A DNA stretch of 64,000 nt from Paenibacillus sp. LS1 (GTDB lineage: Bacteria > Bacillota > Bacilli > Paenibacillales > Paenibacillaceae): the NCBI RefSeq assembly GCF_026013365.1, contig NZ_JAPDOE010000012.1, positions 101,330 through 165,329 on the forward strand, written 5' to 3'. The translations under genes and the position numbers were made by a program. The first letter of the stretch is position 1. Each line of letters opens with the position of its first letter. Below the pieces are notes generated by a model. The model had not been told where the DNA came from. It saw only the letters and a list, made by a program, of their open reading frames with translations, and did no database searches. Shown here in pieces: positions 8,390 through 16,888 of this stretch.

Positions 8390-10294
8390 TTATAATATAG
8401 CCTGTTTGTCCATTCGCTGTCGTTGGACCTCATCGAGATATCGAGTGAATTGAGATTCGCCTGAGTAGCTCAGAAATAACCACTCCAACGCACGCGTCAT
8501 CCCGATATAGAAACGAGAAACTTCCCGTTCATCAACTTCATTCGATTTTCCTGCTTTTCGTGGCATAGTCTCAATCGAAATCATAAACACTGCTCTGAAA
8601 TCCAATCCCTTAGCACTGTCTATTGTCAGAACTTTAATACTTTCCTCTTCCCGATTAAAGTTCTTTTTAGATAGGTCATTCTGGGTCACCCAATTATACG
8701 GTAGATGATTTTCGTTCAGAGCTTTTCCCAATTCTTCGATACTGTTGACTTGATTAGACTCCTGTACCCTGTACAAAATAGCAATGTCCTTCAGAGCGAA
8801 CGATTTTTCACGCCGTAAATAGTCTATCGATTTGGCAACAAACGCCATCTCTGCTTGTGTACTTTTACTGCGATAAATTAGAGGCTCTGGACCTTTACGG
8901 TTCGTGAACTGAGGCGGTATAATCTCAATTGCATCAGCCCCGGTGCTGATGACTTTCTGTTGCAACTTGGACTGTTCTTTATAGAAATCCCACGCAAATT
9001 GAACAATCTGTGCCGTATTCCTGTAGTTGATTGTTAGTATCTTGGAACGTCCTCGGAAGTCTAATCCTGTATCTTGAGCCAAGCTATTTTTTCGTTTAAA
9101 AATGGTTTGTGCACGGTCCTCGACAAGCAGCAGCGACTGCGTCTCCTCATTGAGACATGCGCTCACGAGCTTCAGCCAATCCGCATCAAAGTCCTGCCCC
9201 TCATCGATTAATATGGCATCATACTTCGGCAATTCTTGTAGTCCTTGGGAGATTTTTTCCATCAAGACCGGCAGTTTCCTGTCCATGATTCGAAATTGCT
9301 GCCCTAGCCACGAATGAAAGGTGCTTACCTGAATATTAGACTCATGTGAAGAAAGCACATCCTGATCCTTAAAATCAAACAAGTCTTCAGGCTCAGCCAT
9401 CTTCTGTACAATAGCTTGCCTTAAGTATTGGGACAAGGTTGAGCCGTAGCATAGCACAAGAATATTCCAGTCTGGATTGGCCTTGGCCAGCATCCGTGCC
9501 CGACTGACGAGTACCAGCGTTTTACCACTCCCCGCGACTCCGCGGATTAAACGATGTTTGTCTCCAACCTGCTTCGCCATTTTTTCCTGATGTAGATCCA
9601 TCGTCTTAATGTTATGCAAGGATAATAACAGCTGGTCCTGATGAGGCACAATCTCTTTGCGTTCTGCGCTAATCCGTACTTCAGGAAACAGATGGTAGCG
9701 AATTGCCTGTATATCTTCATTGGTCAAGCTATATCGGTTCCGGGTCGGCACCGTGAACATATGTAATAACTTCTCAATCAAAATCTCTTCTGAAAAATCT
9801 TCATCCTCTGGGTCCATCTCTTCTCTGGTCAACACAAATACTGGATCGATCACGCTATACAAATCCATACGGAGAAAATCTTGCTGTTTCAGGCGAGTAA
9901 AGACAACCCCATATCCGTAATTAAATTTCAAATATCCTGGCGTTCCCTCTTTAATCAAATTCTTGTCCTTCTTTAATTGATCCGCAATGAGGAACGCGTA
10001 GTCTCTCGCCTGCTTCAGCGGGCTTCGGGCAGTAACTGTCTCCCCTGCCGTATTGCGCAACGTCCATTCGTCCCGGTTCACCTGATGCAGCGTCCCTTTG
10101 GTATAATCTTTCACTTCTAGTACGAGCAAACCTAAATCTGGCCCGATAATGACAAAATCCGGTCTTCTTCCACGAATTTCAGGTTCATAATATACGATAT
10201 AGTCTTTTGGGAGGTGTTTTTTCAAAGTATCAAATAATAGTCTTTCTCCTGCTGTCGCTTTCTTGGGGATAGCTTCCGGTACTGTATTTGCCAT
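8390..10294 (-). CDS. NERD-domain superfamily I DNA/RNA helicase
   Basis: The 634-residue protein starts with a NERD nuclease-related domain (about 10-130) containing the RPDFVI and LEVKDY residues of the restriction-endonuclease-like core. A UvrD/Rep-type helicase follows: Walker A GVAGSGKT near 253, Walker B with AILIDEGQDFD near 360-370, and C-terminal motifs LTINYRN and LTIDSAKGLDF. NERD-helicase fusions occur singly in many bacteria and are often found in defence or mobile regions. Here the gene is monocistronic, next to an AT-rich pair of unknown genes and another nuclease-helicase. Function in repair or phage defence is inference. Confidence 0.88.
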   Translation of the reverse strand: MANTVPEAIPKKATAGERLLFDTLKKHLPKDYIVYYEPEIRGRRPDFVIIGPDLGLLVLEVKDYTKGTLHQVNRDEWTLRNTAGETVTARSPLKQARDYAFLIADQLKKDKNLIKEGTPGYLKFNYGYGVVFTRLKQQDFLRMDLYSVIDPVFVLTREEMDPEDEDFSEEILIEKLLHMFTVPTRNRYSLTNEDIQAIRYHLFPEVRISAERKEIVPHQDQLLLSLHNIKTMDLHQEKMAKQVGDKHRLIRGVAGSGKTLVLVSRARMLAKANPDWNILVLCYGSTLSQYLRQAIVQKMAEPEDLFDFKDQDVLSSHESNIQVSTFHSWLGQQFRIMDRKLPVLMEKISQGLQELPKYDAILIDEGQDFDADWLKLVSACLNEETQSLLLVEDRAQTIFKRKNSLAQDTGLDFRGRSKILTINYRNTAQIVQFAWDFYKEQSKLQQKVISTGADAIEIIPPQFTNRKGPEPLIYRSKSTQAEMAFVAKSIDYLRREKSFALKDIAILYRVQESNQVNSIEELGKALNENHLPYNWVTQNDLSKKNFNREEESIKVLTIDSAKGLDFRAVFMISIETMPRKAGKSNEVDEREVSRFYIGMTRALEWLFLSYSGESQFTRYLDEVQRQRMDKQAIL

Positions 10295-10548
10295 GCAAAT
10301 CGCTCCTAATTCTAGTTATCTAAACTTGCTATAGCTTCATTATCTACTAAAGAACCACAATTTTCCACATTTAAAATTCACAGTTACGAAAGTATACTAA
10401 AAAATTCAATCCTTTTTTCCTGGTCCTTTTGTATTGATGTATATAAATCCCACATAATAGGTACCATTTGGAAATTGTATATGTTACGGTTATTAATGTT
10501 GGCCAACACAAATAAACCAACTCAAGGTAATTAGGGAGAGATGATTAA

Positions 10549-11274
10549 TTGAAGAAATTTTTAAGTTTAGTGATAACATTGACCTTAGTATTGTCGTGTA
10601 CTACTATTAATTCAGCTTCTGCAAATGTGACTGAGGAGAGCACTGAGAACTCTGAAATCAGTAGTCTATTTACCAATTTTATAGATACTGCATTTGAGAA
10701 TACCGAAGATTTTACAGTTAAAGATCTTGAAGGTTCTGTCGTTACAGATCGTTTTATTGAAGTTACTAAAGAACATCATGAAGCAGCAGATTATCGGACA
10801 ATACAAAATATAATTATAGAAAACAACTGGTTTCTATCATATAGAGAACATTCTCCACTAGACAACTTAAAAGAATCAGGCTTAGAAGTTAATGCCCTAA
10901 GTAACATCAGGGGAGAGAATGTCTCGGAGAGATTCTATCACATTGCAAAAGATACAAGAGACAAATTCACTAAAGAGTGGGTCGTTACTCTTTCAGGTAA
11001 TTTCTCTTATGATACAAGTACATTTAAAGTAACGACAGTTAGTGGACCTAAAATCAGCCTTACCACAGCAAACTTCGGTGCTATGTTCTCTCCGGCACTA
11101 GAAGACATCTATACCTATAATTCTTCTTCTGGATCTACGGCTACCTTCAATGCAAGATATAAAATGAGAGCTATACTCGGATTATCTATAGGAGATCTTC
11201 CATTAGGAGTCAATCTCGATTTTGGAACTCATACGGATACTATGAAAGCATATCCTTCCGTATTACAGCCTTAG
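10549..11274 (+). CDS. Secreted protein of unknown function
   Basis: The 241-residue product starts at a TTG after AGGGAGAG. It has a classical signal peptide (KKFLSLVITLTLVLS) with probable cleavage after SASA near residue 26. A weak lipobox-like VLSC at about 14-17 makes lipid attachment possible but unlikely. The mature part is polar, acidic at its N-terminus, with beta-rich repeats of Thr/Ser towards the end. I recognise no domain. The DNA is much more AT-rich than the helicase genes on either side, suggesting separate origin. It is 40 bp upstream of a small membrane-protein gene and probably cotranscribed with it. Confidence 0.7.
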   Translation: MKKFLSLVITLTLVLSCTTINSASANVTEESTENSEISSLFTNFIDTAFENTEDFTVKDLEGSVVTDRFIEVTKEHHEAADYRTIQNIIIENNWFLSYREHSPLDNLKESGLEVNALSNIRGENVSERFYHIAKDTRDKFTKEWVVTLSGNFSYDTSTFKVTTVSGPKISLTTANFGAMFSPALEDIYTYNSSSGSTATFNARYKMRAILGLSIGDLPLGVNLDFGTHTDTMKAYPSVLQP

Positions 11275-11314
11275 ATAGAAATGTCAGTTTTATTAAGTAA
11301 AGAGGTGATCATAC

Positions 11315-11758
11315 ATGAAAACAAAAAGTGAAAAGCTACCAACACTCTTTTTACTTATATACGCTGTCCTAATGCTTATAAGTTACAGTATCTATCTATT
11401 TTTAGAGAATACCCGATTAAGTCACTCTCAACAATGGGTATCTGAGGGCAATTTAACCCAAGATGATGTTAATTCCATAAGCCAAACCGGAAGATGGACA
11501 ACCATCTCAGAATCTGCGTTCCTCATTCTATTCGTGATTGCATTCATTTTTGTAATGTATCAATTTCAGAAAAAACCTTTAAAACATTTTCTCATCTTCA
11601 ATGCAGCATTATTCATTGGGGTTGCACTAATTAGTTACGTGGTTTCACTTGCTAGCTCCATCCCGATAGGTAATTCAGTTCAACCCGTTATTATCCCTAC
11701 GTTTTTACTCGTTGCCCTGTGTATCTATACCTTCTGGAGAACAAGAAATGGAAAATAG
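11315..11758 (+). CDS. Four-helix membrane protein of unknown function
   Basis: The 147-residue protein has four predicted transmembrane helices (about 9-30, 66-86, 92-112 and 121-140). A polar loop of about 35 residues (HSQQWVSEGNLTQDDV and following) sits between helices one and two. RBS AGAGGTGAT precedes ATG. It follows the secreted-protein gene by 40 bp and ends in a strong terminator, so the two form a unit. They may be partners at the envelope. No family is recognised with confidence. Confidence 0.7.
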   Translation: MKTKSEKLPTLFLLIYAVLMLISYSIYLFLENTRLSHSQQWVSEGNLTQDDVNSISQTGRWTTISESAFLILFVIAFIFVMYQFQKKPLKHFLIFNAALFIGVALISYVVSLASSIPIGNSVQPVIIPTFLLVALCIYTFWRTRNGK

Positions 11759-11759
11759 A

Positions 11760-11802
11760 AACCAGACTACATGCCATACAACGGTGTGTAGTCTGGTTTT
11801 TC
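11760..11802. terminator. Bidirectional terminator
   Basis: A 12-bp perfect stem AACCAGACTACA (11760-11771 with 11787-11798) is followed by a T run. It lies between the convergent membrane-protein gene and the DEAD helicase gene (stop at 11809). Confidence 0.85.
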
Positions 11803-11808
11803 GTTTAA

Positions 11809-14250
11809 CTAGGGTTCCCCCCGCTCAAAATACGCATGCAACCGATACAGACAAATCTCCTTCGTCCAGCGATACAGCACCGCCTGTTCCTCCGCATCCT
11901 TCACCTGCACATTCAGTGAGAACACGCCTTCTTCGAATCGCGTCATGCTGCCCTTGGCCCCACTCCACATGGACATCGGCATATCATTTATCAGTTTCTC
12001 AATCCGTGTTGCCGTCCTCTCATTCCATTCCCAGAGCGCTAGCTTGTCCTTGTCCGAAAAGTCTTTCCGTTTCCGGTATTCCTTCTCTGTCAGGTACGTA
12101 TGGAAAAATTCAGCTATCTCGCCCGGTGTGATCGGGTCCATCCAGTGCGCTTCGCCTCGCTCCAACATGTATAGCAATACGATCATCTTGTAGCTTTTGT
12201 TCATGACCGTCTTCTCCACATCGCGCAGCCACGCCTCATGCCGGACGTACATCTCTCCCTCAGTCGGGGACTGCAACTCCGCCCAATACAGAAATCCAAC
12301 ATACGAACCAAATTCGCTCCGATACCCAACACTCTTCGAACGCCCCATGAGGTGCAGCTCCAGATACGTCGGAATACGCCCCAGCTCTCGCTTCACATCC
12401 AGAAAATCCTGATGCAGCTTCTCGCGGCGCGGTAACCGTTTGCGGCTCAGCTCCTGAAGCAGGTTCACTACTCGGGTCTCCAGATGAATCCCACAGTTAG
12501 CCGGAACCTCAGGCACAGCCGAATCCATCGTTTTTCCGCTTCGTTCCTCGTCTCCGCGTACGTCCAGAAGGCTCAGCTTCACATCCGCATTTCGGTAGTT
12601 TCCGATCAGGTCGATGATGACACAATGCGATTTGCCTTCCGCCAGCCGCAGACCGCGCCCCACCTTGCGCGTAAACACCGTGAGCGACTCGGTTGGACGC
12701 ACGAATAATAGCGTATCCACACGTGGAATATCCGTCCCTTCGTTGAACAGATCCACCGTCAGCACAACCTTCAGATCACCCGCATCAAGCTGCCGAATAG
12801 CTTCCTCCCGCGACATCTCCGATGTGCGCGAATGCAGACTGAGTACCTTCACGCCCTGACTTCGGAAATACGCAGCCAAATAATCCGCCTGCCGGATCGA
12901 AGAGCAAAAACCAATCGTTCTCGTCTGTTTGTGCCGGACCCAGGCTGCATAGATCGTCTCTACGTGCTCCTCTTGCAATTGAACGGCCATGAGCTGTTCC
13001 TCATCATACTTTGTCCCGATCCAGCGAATCTGCGAATAATCTGTATCGTCGAATACCCCGTAATATTGAAATGGCGCCAGCCAACCTCGCCGGATCGCTT
13101 CAATAAAATGCATCTGATACGCCACATTCCCATCACAGAGTGCATACACATCTTTACCATCCAGTCGATCCGGGGTCGCCGTAATGCCCAGCAGGAACTT
13201 CGGCTGAAAATGCTCAATCACCGACATATATGTCTTCGCCGCCGCATGATGGAATTCGTCGACCACGATCAGATCAAATGCATCCACCGCAAAACCATCC
13301 CGGTGCTTCTGCATACTCAGCGTAAAGATTGAAGCATACACACAATCCGCCGCCCCATCCTTGTACTGTCCGTTATAGATCCCATGACTGCGCTCCGGCA
13401 TGATCCGTTGAAAAGACTTCTTCGCCTGGAACAGAATCTCTTCCCGATGTGCCACAAACAACACCCTCTGGAACCGCTGCGCGAAGAAACCCGCCAGATA
13501 CGTTTTGCCAAGCCCGGTCGCCATGACGACCATCGCCTTGTCGTACTGCTCCTCCATCGTGCCATGGAGTGCTTCAAGCGCATCCAACTGCGCCAAACGC
13601 GGCTGGATTGGCACAAGCGACAGCTCGGCGGCTTCTTCCCCTTTGTCCTCAGGTAGACCTGTGCCAAATTCCGCTTCTTCCATCTCCGTGATGCGCTGGA
13701 TCATCTCCGGGTTCTTCTGATGATATTTGCGGTACTCTTCCTCATACAGTTCAATCGAATCCGGGTTCACCGGTAAGGTTGTCTCGTGGTAGAAGCTCTG
13801 CATGAACTTGTCCAACGCCATCTGAAACGTATACGGCTCCGCCTCCGCATTCATCACGAGATTCCATTCATAACCCGTCCTCAGCGCAGTGAACGAGAAG
13901 TTCGAAGAGCCGACGATTAGTAGTCCTTCGCCGTTGTCATGATCGAACAGATATGCTTTTGGGTGAAAAGAAGTGCCCATACTTCGCCACAAACGTGTTT
14001 CAATTCGGGGATCAACCTCACACAGTGCCCGTAAGCCCTCCGGCTGTGTGATATACAGATAGTCTCCCGCAAGCATCCGTACTTCTGCACCACGCTCCGC
14101 CGCCCGCTTTAAGTGCGGGGCCAGCAGTCTCACCCCGGACTGCATAATAAAGGACGTCATAATATAAATCCCGGATGCATGCTGCATCCGGGCAATCATT
14201 AAAGTTGTAATAGAGCTGGCTGGCTTGTTCTCCATCCTCAACCATCTCAT
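11809..14250 (-). CDS. PLD-nuclease / DEAD-DEAH helicase
   Basis: The 813-residue protein combines an N-terminal phospholipase D-like nuclease domain with a superfamily II helicase. The PLD part has the HxK-type motif FHPKAYLF near 97 followed by GSSNFS near 114. Walker A is MATGLGKTY near 243, Walker B DEFHH near 332, motif III GITATPDR near 352. A C-terminal DUF3427-like part carries repeated helical units such as GRIPTYLELHLMGRS near 650. This architecture is known from stand-alone bacterial helicases and from restriction-like defence systems. The 5' end is unusual. No good ribosome binding site precedes ATG 14250 or ATG 14235, and it lies inside a different reading frame with its own strong start. 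Related proteins appear to begin only a few residues further upstream, so the enzyme is probably nearly complete. Confidence 0.85.
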   Translation of the reverse strand: MRWLRMENKPASSITTLMIARMQHASGIYIMTSFIMQSGVRLLAPHLKRAAERGAEVRMLAGDYLYITQPEGLRALCEVDPRIETRLWRSMGTSFHPKAYLFDHDNGEGLLIVGSSNFSFTALRTGYEWNLVMNAEAEPYTFQMALDKFMQSFYHETTLPVNPDSIELYEEEYRKYHQKNPEMIQRITEMEEAEFGTGLPEDKGEEAAELSLVPIQPRLAQLDALEALHGTMEEQYDKAMVVMATGLGKTYLAGFFAQRFQRVLFVAHREEILFQAKKSFQRIMPERSHGIYNGQYKDGAADCVYASIFTLSMQKHRDGFAVDAFDLIVVDEFHHAAAKTYMSVIEHFQPKFLLGITATPDRLDGKDVYALCDGNVAYQMHFIEAIRRGWLAPFQYYGVFDDTDYSQIRWIGTKYDEEQLMAVQLQEEHVETIYAAWVRHKQTRTIGFCSSIRQADYLAAYFRSQGVKVLSLHSRTSEMSREEAIRQLDAGDLKVVLTVDLFNEGTDIPRVDTLLFVRPTESLTVFTRKVGRGLRLAEGKSHCVIIDLIGNYRNADVKLSLLDVRGDEERSGKTMDSAVPEVPANCGIHLETRVVNLLQELSRKRLPRREKLHQDFLDVKRELGRIPTYLELHLMGRSKSVGYRSEFGSYVGFLYWAELQSPTEGEMYVRHEAWLRDVEKTVMNKSYKMIVLLYMLERGEAHWMDPITPGEIAEFFHTYLTEKEYRKRKDFSDKDKLALWEWNERTATRIEKLINDMPMSMWSGAKGSMTRFEEGVFSLNVQVKDAEEQAVLYRWTKEICLYRLHAYFERGEP

Positions 14251-14458
14251 TTGTTATTTTCTCATTCTCCAGTATACGGTTAAATAAAATATCATTATTA
14301 ATGATTGCACTCTTCATATCAACCATATCTTGTCGTAAATCCATCGTTAGATACTGTTCATACATTCTTTTTTCTTTATAAAAGCTATAGGTTAGAACAA
14401 GCAATAATGCTAAGCCAATGCAGCATCCAATCATTACAAATCGTTTCTTTAAAATCAT
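14018..14458 (-). pseudogene. Membrane-anchored ORF running into the helicase gene
   Basis: The frame starts at an ATG 11 bp after AGGAG. Its first ~75 residues look genuine: a signal anchor (about 8-25, CCIGLALLLVLTYSF) followed by an amphipathic acidic helix region. From about residue 75 on it is simply another frame of the helicase coding sequence, and the residues there look non-coding. The likeliest reading is a membrane protein whose 3' part was lost when the helicase gene became fused behind it. Alternatively the short anchor peptide is translated and couples translation into the helicase. No homologue is recognised. Confidence 0.45.
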
Positions 14459-14491
14459 AGCATTCTGTTCTCCTAAGATTTTATAGTAAGA

Positions 14492-14522
14492 AGCACCTCT
14501 ACGTTTGTCTGGTAGAAGTGCT
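14492..14522. terminator. Terminator-like hairpin downstream of the immunity gene
   Basis: An 11-bp stem with one mismatch (14492-14502 with 14512-14522) lies about 120 bp after the stop of the 109-residue ORF. It is followed by TTTT on the plus strand and by a TC-rich stretch on the minus strand. It also precedes the membrane-anchored ORF at 14458. Confidence 0.5.
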
Positions 14523-14643
14523 TTTATGCATTATTTATCTGTAATTCAGTTGTGAGGTTTCGTTTAGAGGCTTTTGGGATCGATGTAGCACTACTCCTTT
14601 TCCCACTCTCATAATCCGTCGTAACTCCTAAAATATAAATGCT

Positions 14644-14973
14644 CTACCCTATAAAAACAATTGCGTCCTGTCTTTGAAATGCAAGTGGCAACTTTTCTCG
14701 AAGTCCATCTATTCTTTCGACTATTCTATCCCTTTGTTCATCTTCTAAATTCTTTACAGCCCATTCCTTTACCAGAAGTAGTTCCTCAATAATCATCGGC
14801 ACATCTTCCCCTTCTATATCAACACCAGTTGAGAAGAGATCTATCCATCTTAAATCTAGTACTTCAACAGCGGGTTCCCAGCAATCCTTAAAAAAAGATT
14901 CTGTTGCAATTGGAACAAAAAAACTCTTTTCAAAATCATTTTGTGGTTCAAGTATTACAGCACTGATAGACAT
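14644..14973 (-). CDS. Putative immunity protein of polymorphic toxin
   Basis: This 109-residue acidic cytosolic protein has no signal peptide and no recognised domain. It starts with SISAVILEPQNDFEKSFF and ends with LAFQRQDAIVFIG. It begins only 3 bp after the stop of the WXG100-type toxin gene, which is the standard position of an immunity gene, and its AT-rich composition matches the toxin's C-terminal tip. The assignment rests on position, size and charge, not on a recognised family. Confidence 0.6.
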   Translation of the reverse strand: MSISAVILEPQNDFEKSFFVPIATESFFKDCWEPAVEVLDLRWIDLFSTGVDIEGEDVPMIIEELLLVKEWAVKNLEDEQRDRIVERIDGLREKLPLAFQRQDAIVFIG

Positions 14974-14976
14974 TCC

Positions 14977-16101
14977 TTAATCCCCTCCGAATTTTGCGCT
15001 AAATTTGTACTCCGGAAACTCATTTTTTAATTTCTTTATGCTGTTATTGACAGATTGTCTCAATTCAGTTGTATCACCGTCTAATCTAAAAATGAATTCT
15101 TTTATTCCCTTTATATCTTCTAGAGTGGGTATTTCTTGTGAACCATTAACAGTTGTCCTTGTTGAAGTAGCGTTCTCTAAAGCGAAAATACGATTACTTG
15201 TTTTAGTAAAGATCTGTTTGTCTGCGAATTCTTGTGGGGTCTGTGCTGGTAATCCAGTTTTAGGATTAACCTTATTAAGCCCTTGAGCAGACTTATCTTC
15301 GTAAAATATACCTTTATTCAGATCAATCTCATCGAATTCCCCTAGGGACTCACCTCTTTGATTAATAATTTCAACCTCTTTTGAACTATTAATTTTGCTG
15401 CCTTTACTTGGCTCTACATTAGCTTTCACTGGCTTCCCTCCACCAGATCCACCCGACCCAATGTCGTCCTTCGAACGAAACGCCTTGCCAAACAAAACAT
15501 ACGCCAAAGCCTGACCTGTCATCGCTCCACCGTAATACCCTGCACCACTCTCATCGATCTGTTTCTTCTGCTCTTCTACAAATTTCTCTATATCAGATCT
15601 CGCCGTTCCAGTACCCCAAGCAGTATCCCATGCAAACTGAACTCCACGCCCAACGTCTACAACTTTGCCCACTGTCATGGCATATGCCACACTGCTTAAT
15701 GTACTGAACGGGTTATCAAAGAAAGCTTCTGTCGTCTGACCCAATCCCGTTATTGTTTCTCCTATGGATTTATCAAGCAACCCTACAGCGAAATTTCGCT
15801 TTAGCTCCTCTGGAATATACAGTGCAACCTCGCCTGAACCGTCCGTTGTTCTGAAGTTCCTCGCGATAAACGTAAACTCATTCTGGATCTTGTCCAACAG
15901 CCCGAGTGTAGTTGGGAACACTTCTTTCACTTGCATAAAATCCCAGAAGAAACGCTCTCCTGTCACACCCGACCATTCGGATTGCAACATATAGATGGAT
16001 TTCTCCAGTTCTCTAACGATTCGATCGAGTTCCAATTTCTTCTGCTGAACCAATCGAGCTTTCTCGTCCAACACATCGGGTTGTAGCTGAATACGTTGCA
16101 T
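14977..16101 (-). CDS. WXG100-type polymorphic toxin
   Basis: The product has 374 residues. Residues 1-90 form a helical hairpin with the WxG motif (LQSEWSGVTGERFF near 40), the export signal of type VII/ESX substrates. A middle region (about 110-230) ends in YGGAMTGQALAYVLFG, typical of pre-toxin linkers. A C-terminal domain begins after NKVNPKTGLPAQTPQEF and ends in SIKKLKNEFPEYKFSAKFGG. The toxin domain is not one I can name. The last ~500 bp are clearly more AT-rich than the first part, as expected for exchanged toxin tips. I chose the ATG giving MQRIQLQPD because WXG100 domains start there and GGTGA precedes it; an upstream ATG at 16188 adds 29 residues. Confidence 0.78.
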   Translation of the reverse strand: MQRIQLQPDVLDEKARLVQQKKLELDRIVRELEKSIYMLQSEWSGVTGERFFWDFMQVKEVFPTTLGLLDKIQNEFTFIARNFRTTDGSGEVALYIPEELKRNFAVGLLDKSIGETITGLGQTTEAFFDNPFSTLSSVAYAMTVGKVVDVGRGVQFAWDTAWGTGTARSDIEKFVEEQKKQIDESGAGYYGGAMTGQALAYVLFGKAFRSKDDIGSGGSGGGKPVKANVEPSKGSKINSSKEVEIINQRGESLGEFDEIDLNKGIFYEDKSAQGLNKVNPKTGLPAQTPQEFADKQIFTKTSNRIFALENATSTRTTVNGSQEIPTLEDIKGIKEFIFRLDGDTTELRQSVNNSIKKLKNEFPEYKFSAKFGGD

Positions 16102-16268
16102 ACCATCTTCACCGCCAACCTGACCATAGTAGTTATACCTAAATTTTAACAAGTGAAGAGTTTGATTGGAATCAAACGGAGGATTCATTTTCTCGTTAAA
16201 GATTCAGTAGTCAGGAAACATTCATTAGCCAGATATTTTGCATATTCGTGCATGTTATTCATGAAGTC

Positions 16269-16649
16269 TTACTTCTGTTTAAAATACTGAACGATCTCTT
16301 CCGGTTCCTGGGTTTCCAATGTGATGTGGCCTTTCTCGAACAGGATCATGTACGGATATGATTTTAGACCGAAAATCTTCTCATAATTAAACTTATTATC
16401 ATCACGCACATTATAAAAATTCACACTGGTAATTGGGCCTTCTGATCTCAAATTTTCGTTATTCACTTCATTTAATTGCGTCTGTAAATCAACAATAAAT
16501 GGCCGCTCCGAAAGACGGTCGGTAAATACAATGAGTGATGCATCATTTCTCTGATTTTGCGTTAGATATTCAATGGCTTTCTCTCTATTGTTCTGACCAC
16601 AACCTGTCAATACGAGTATCAACACACACAATATCAAGAACAGCTTCAT
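16269..16649 (-). CDS. Small lipoprotein with thioredoxin-like core
   Basis: The 126-residue product has a lipoprotein signal peptide (LFLILCVLILVLTGC, lipobox LTGC). ATG follows GGAGGAGG. The mature domain has a DASLIVFTDRL strand, an NVRDDNKFNYEKIFGLKSYPYMILFEKG segment (16 kb region, residues ~85-112) and an acidic C-terminal helix. This pattern (a Tyr-Pro before a strand) recalls the cis-proline loop of thioredoxin folds, but there is no CxxC, so a redox role is unlikely. It is monocistronic, next to the toxin operon. Confidence 0.65.
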   Translation of the reverse strand: MKLFLILCVLILVLTGCGQNNREKAIEYLTQNQRNDASLIVFTDRLSERPFIVDLQTQLNEVNNENLRSEGPITSVNFYNVRDDNKFNYEKIFGLKSYPYMILFEKGHITLETQEPEEIVQYFKQK

Positions 16650-16738
16650 TAAATCCTCCTCCAAAATATGATATAATTGGATATTAAGATGGTTTGAATT
16701 TCATCAGATAAGCTTTCTCTCTCTGAAAGGAGCACACA

Positions 16739-16822
16739 ATGAACAAAAAGAGTATCATCTTCGCTATCATTATCGGTCTTTTTATTTTAGTGCTTCCGTT
16801 CATATTTTTTATTTTTCGGTAA
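16739..16822 (+). CDS. 27-residue hydrophobic membrane peptide
   Basis: A strong AAAGGAG 7 bp before the ATG is followed by an open frame of 27 codons: a MNKKS head, a single transmembrane helix rich in Ile, Leu and Phe, and a C-terminal FRF-like basic end (IFFIFR). The arrangement resembles small membrane proteins or type I toxin peptides. I see no obvious antisense RNA. It sits between two minus-strand genes, and coding is supported by the ribosome binding site and the composition only. Confidence 0.55.
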   Translation: MNKKSIIFAIIIGLFILVLPFIFFIFR

Positions 16823-16888
16823 TTATGAATTAAGAATCCACACTACACGTATCGAATATCCCATTTGAACTTAACTCTTCTTAGTTGT

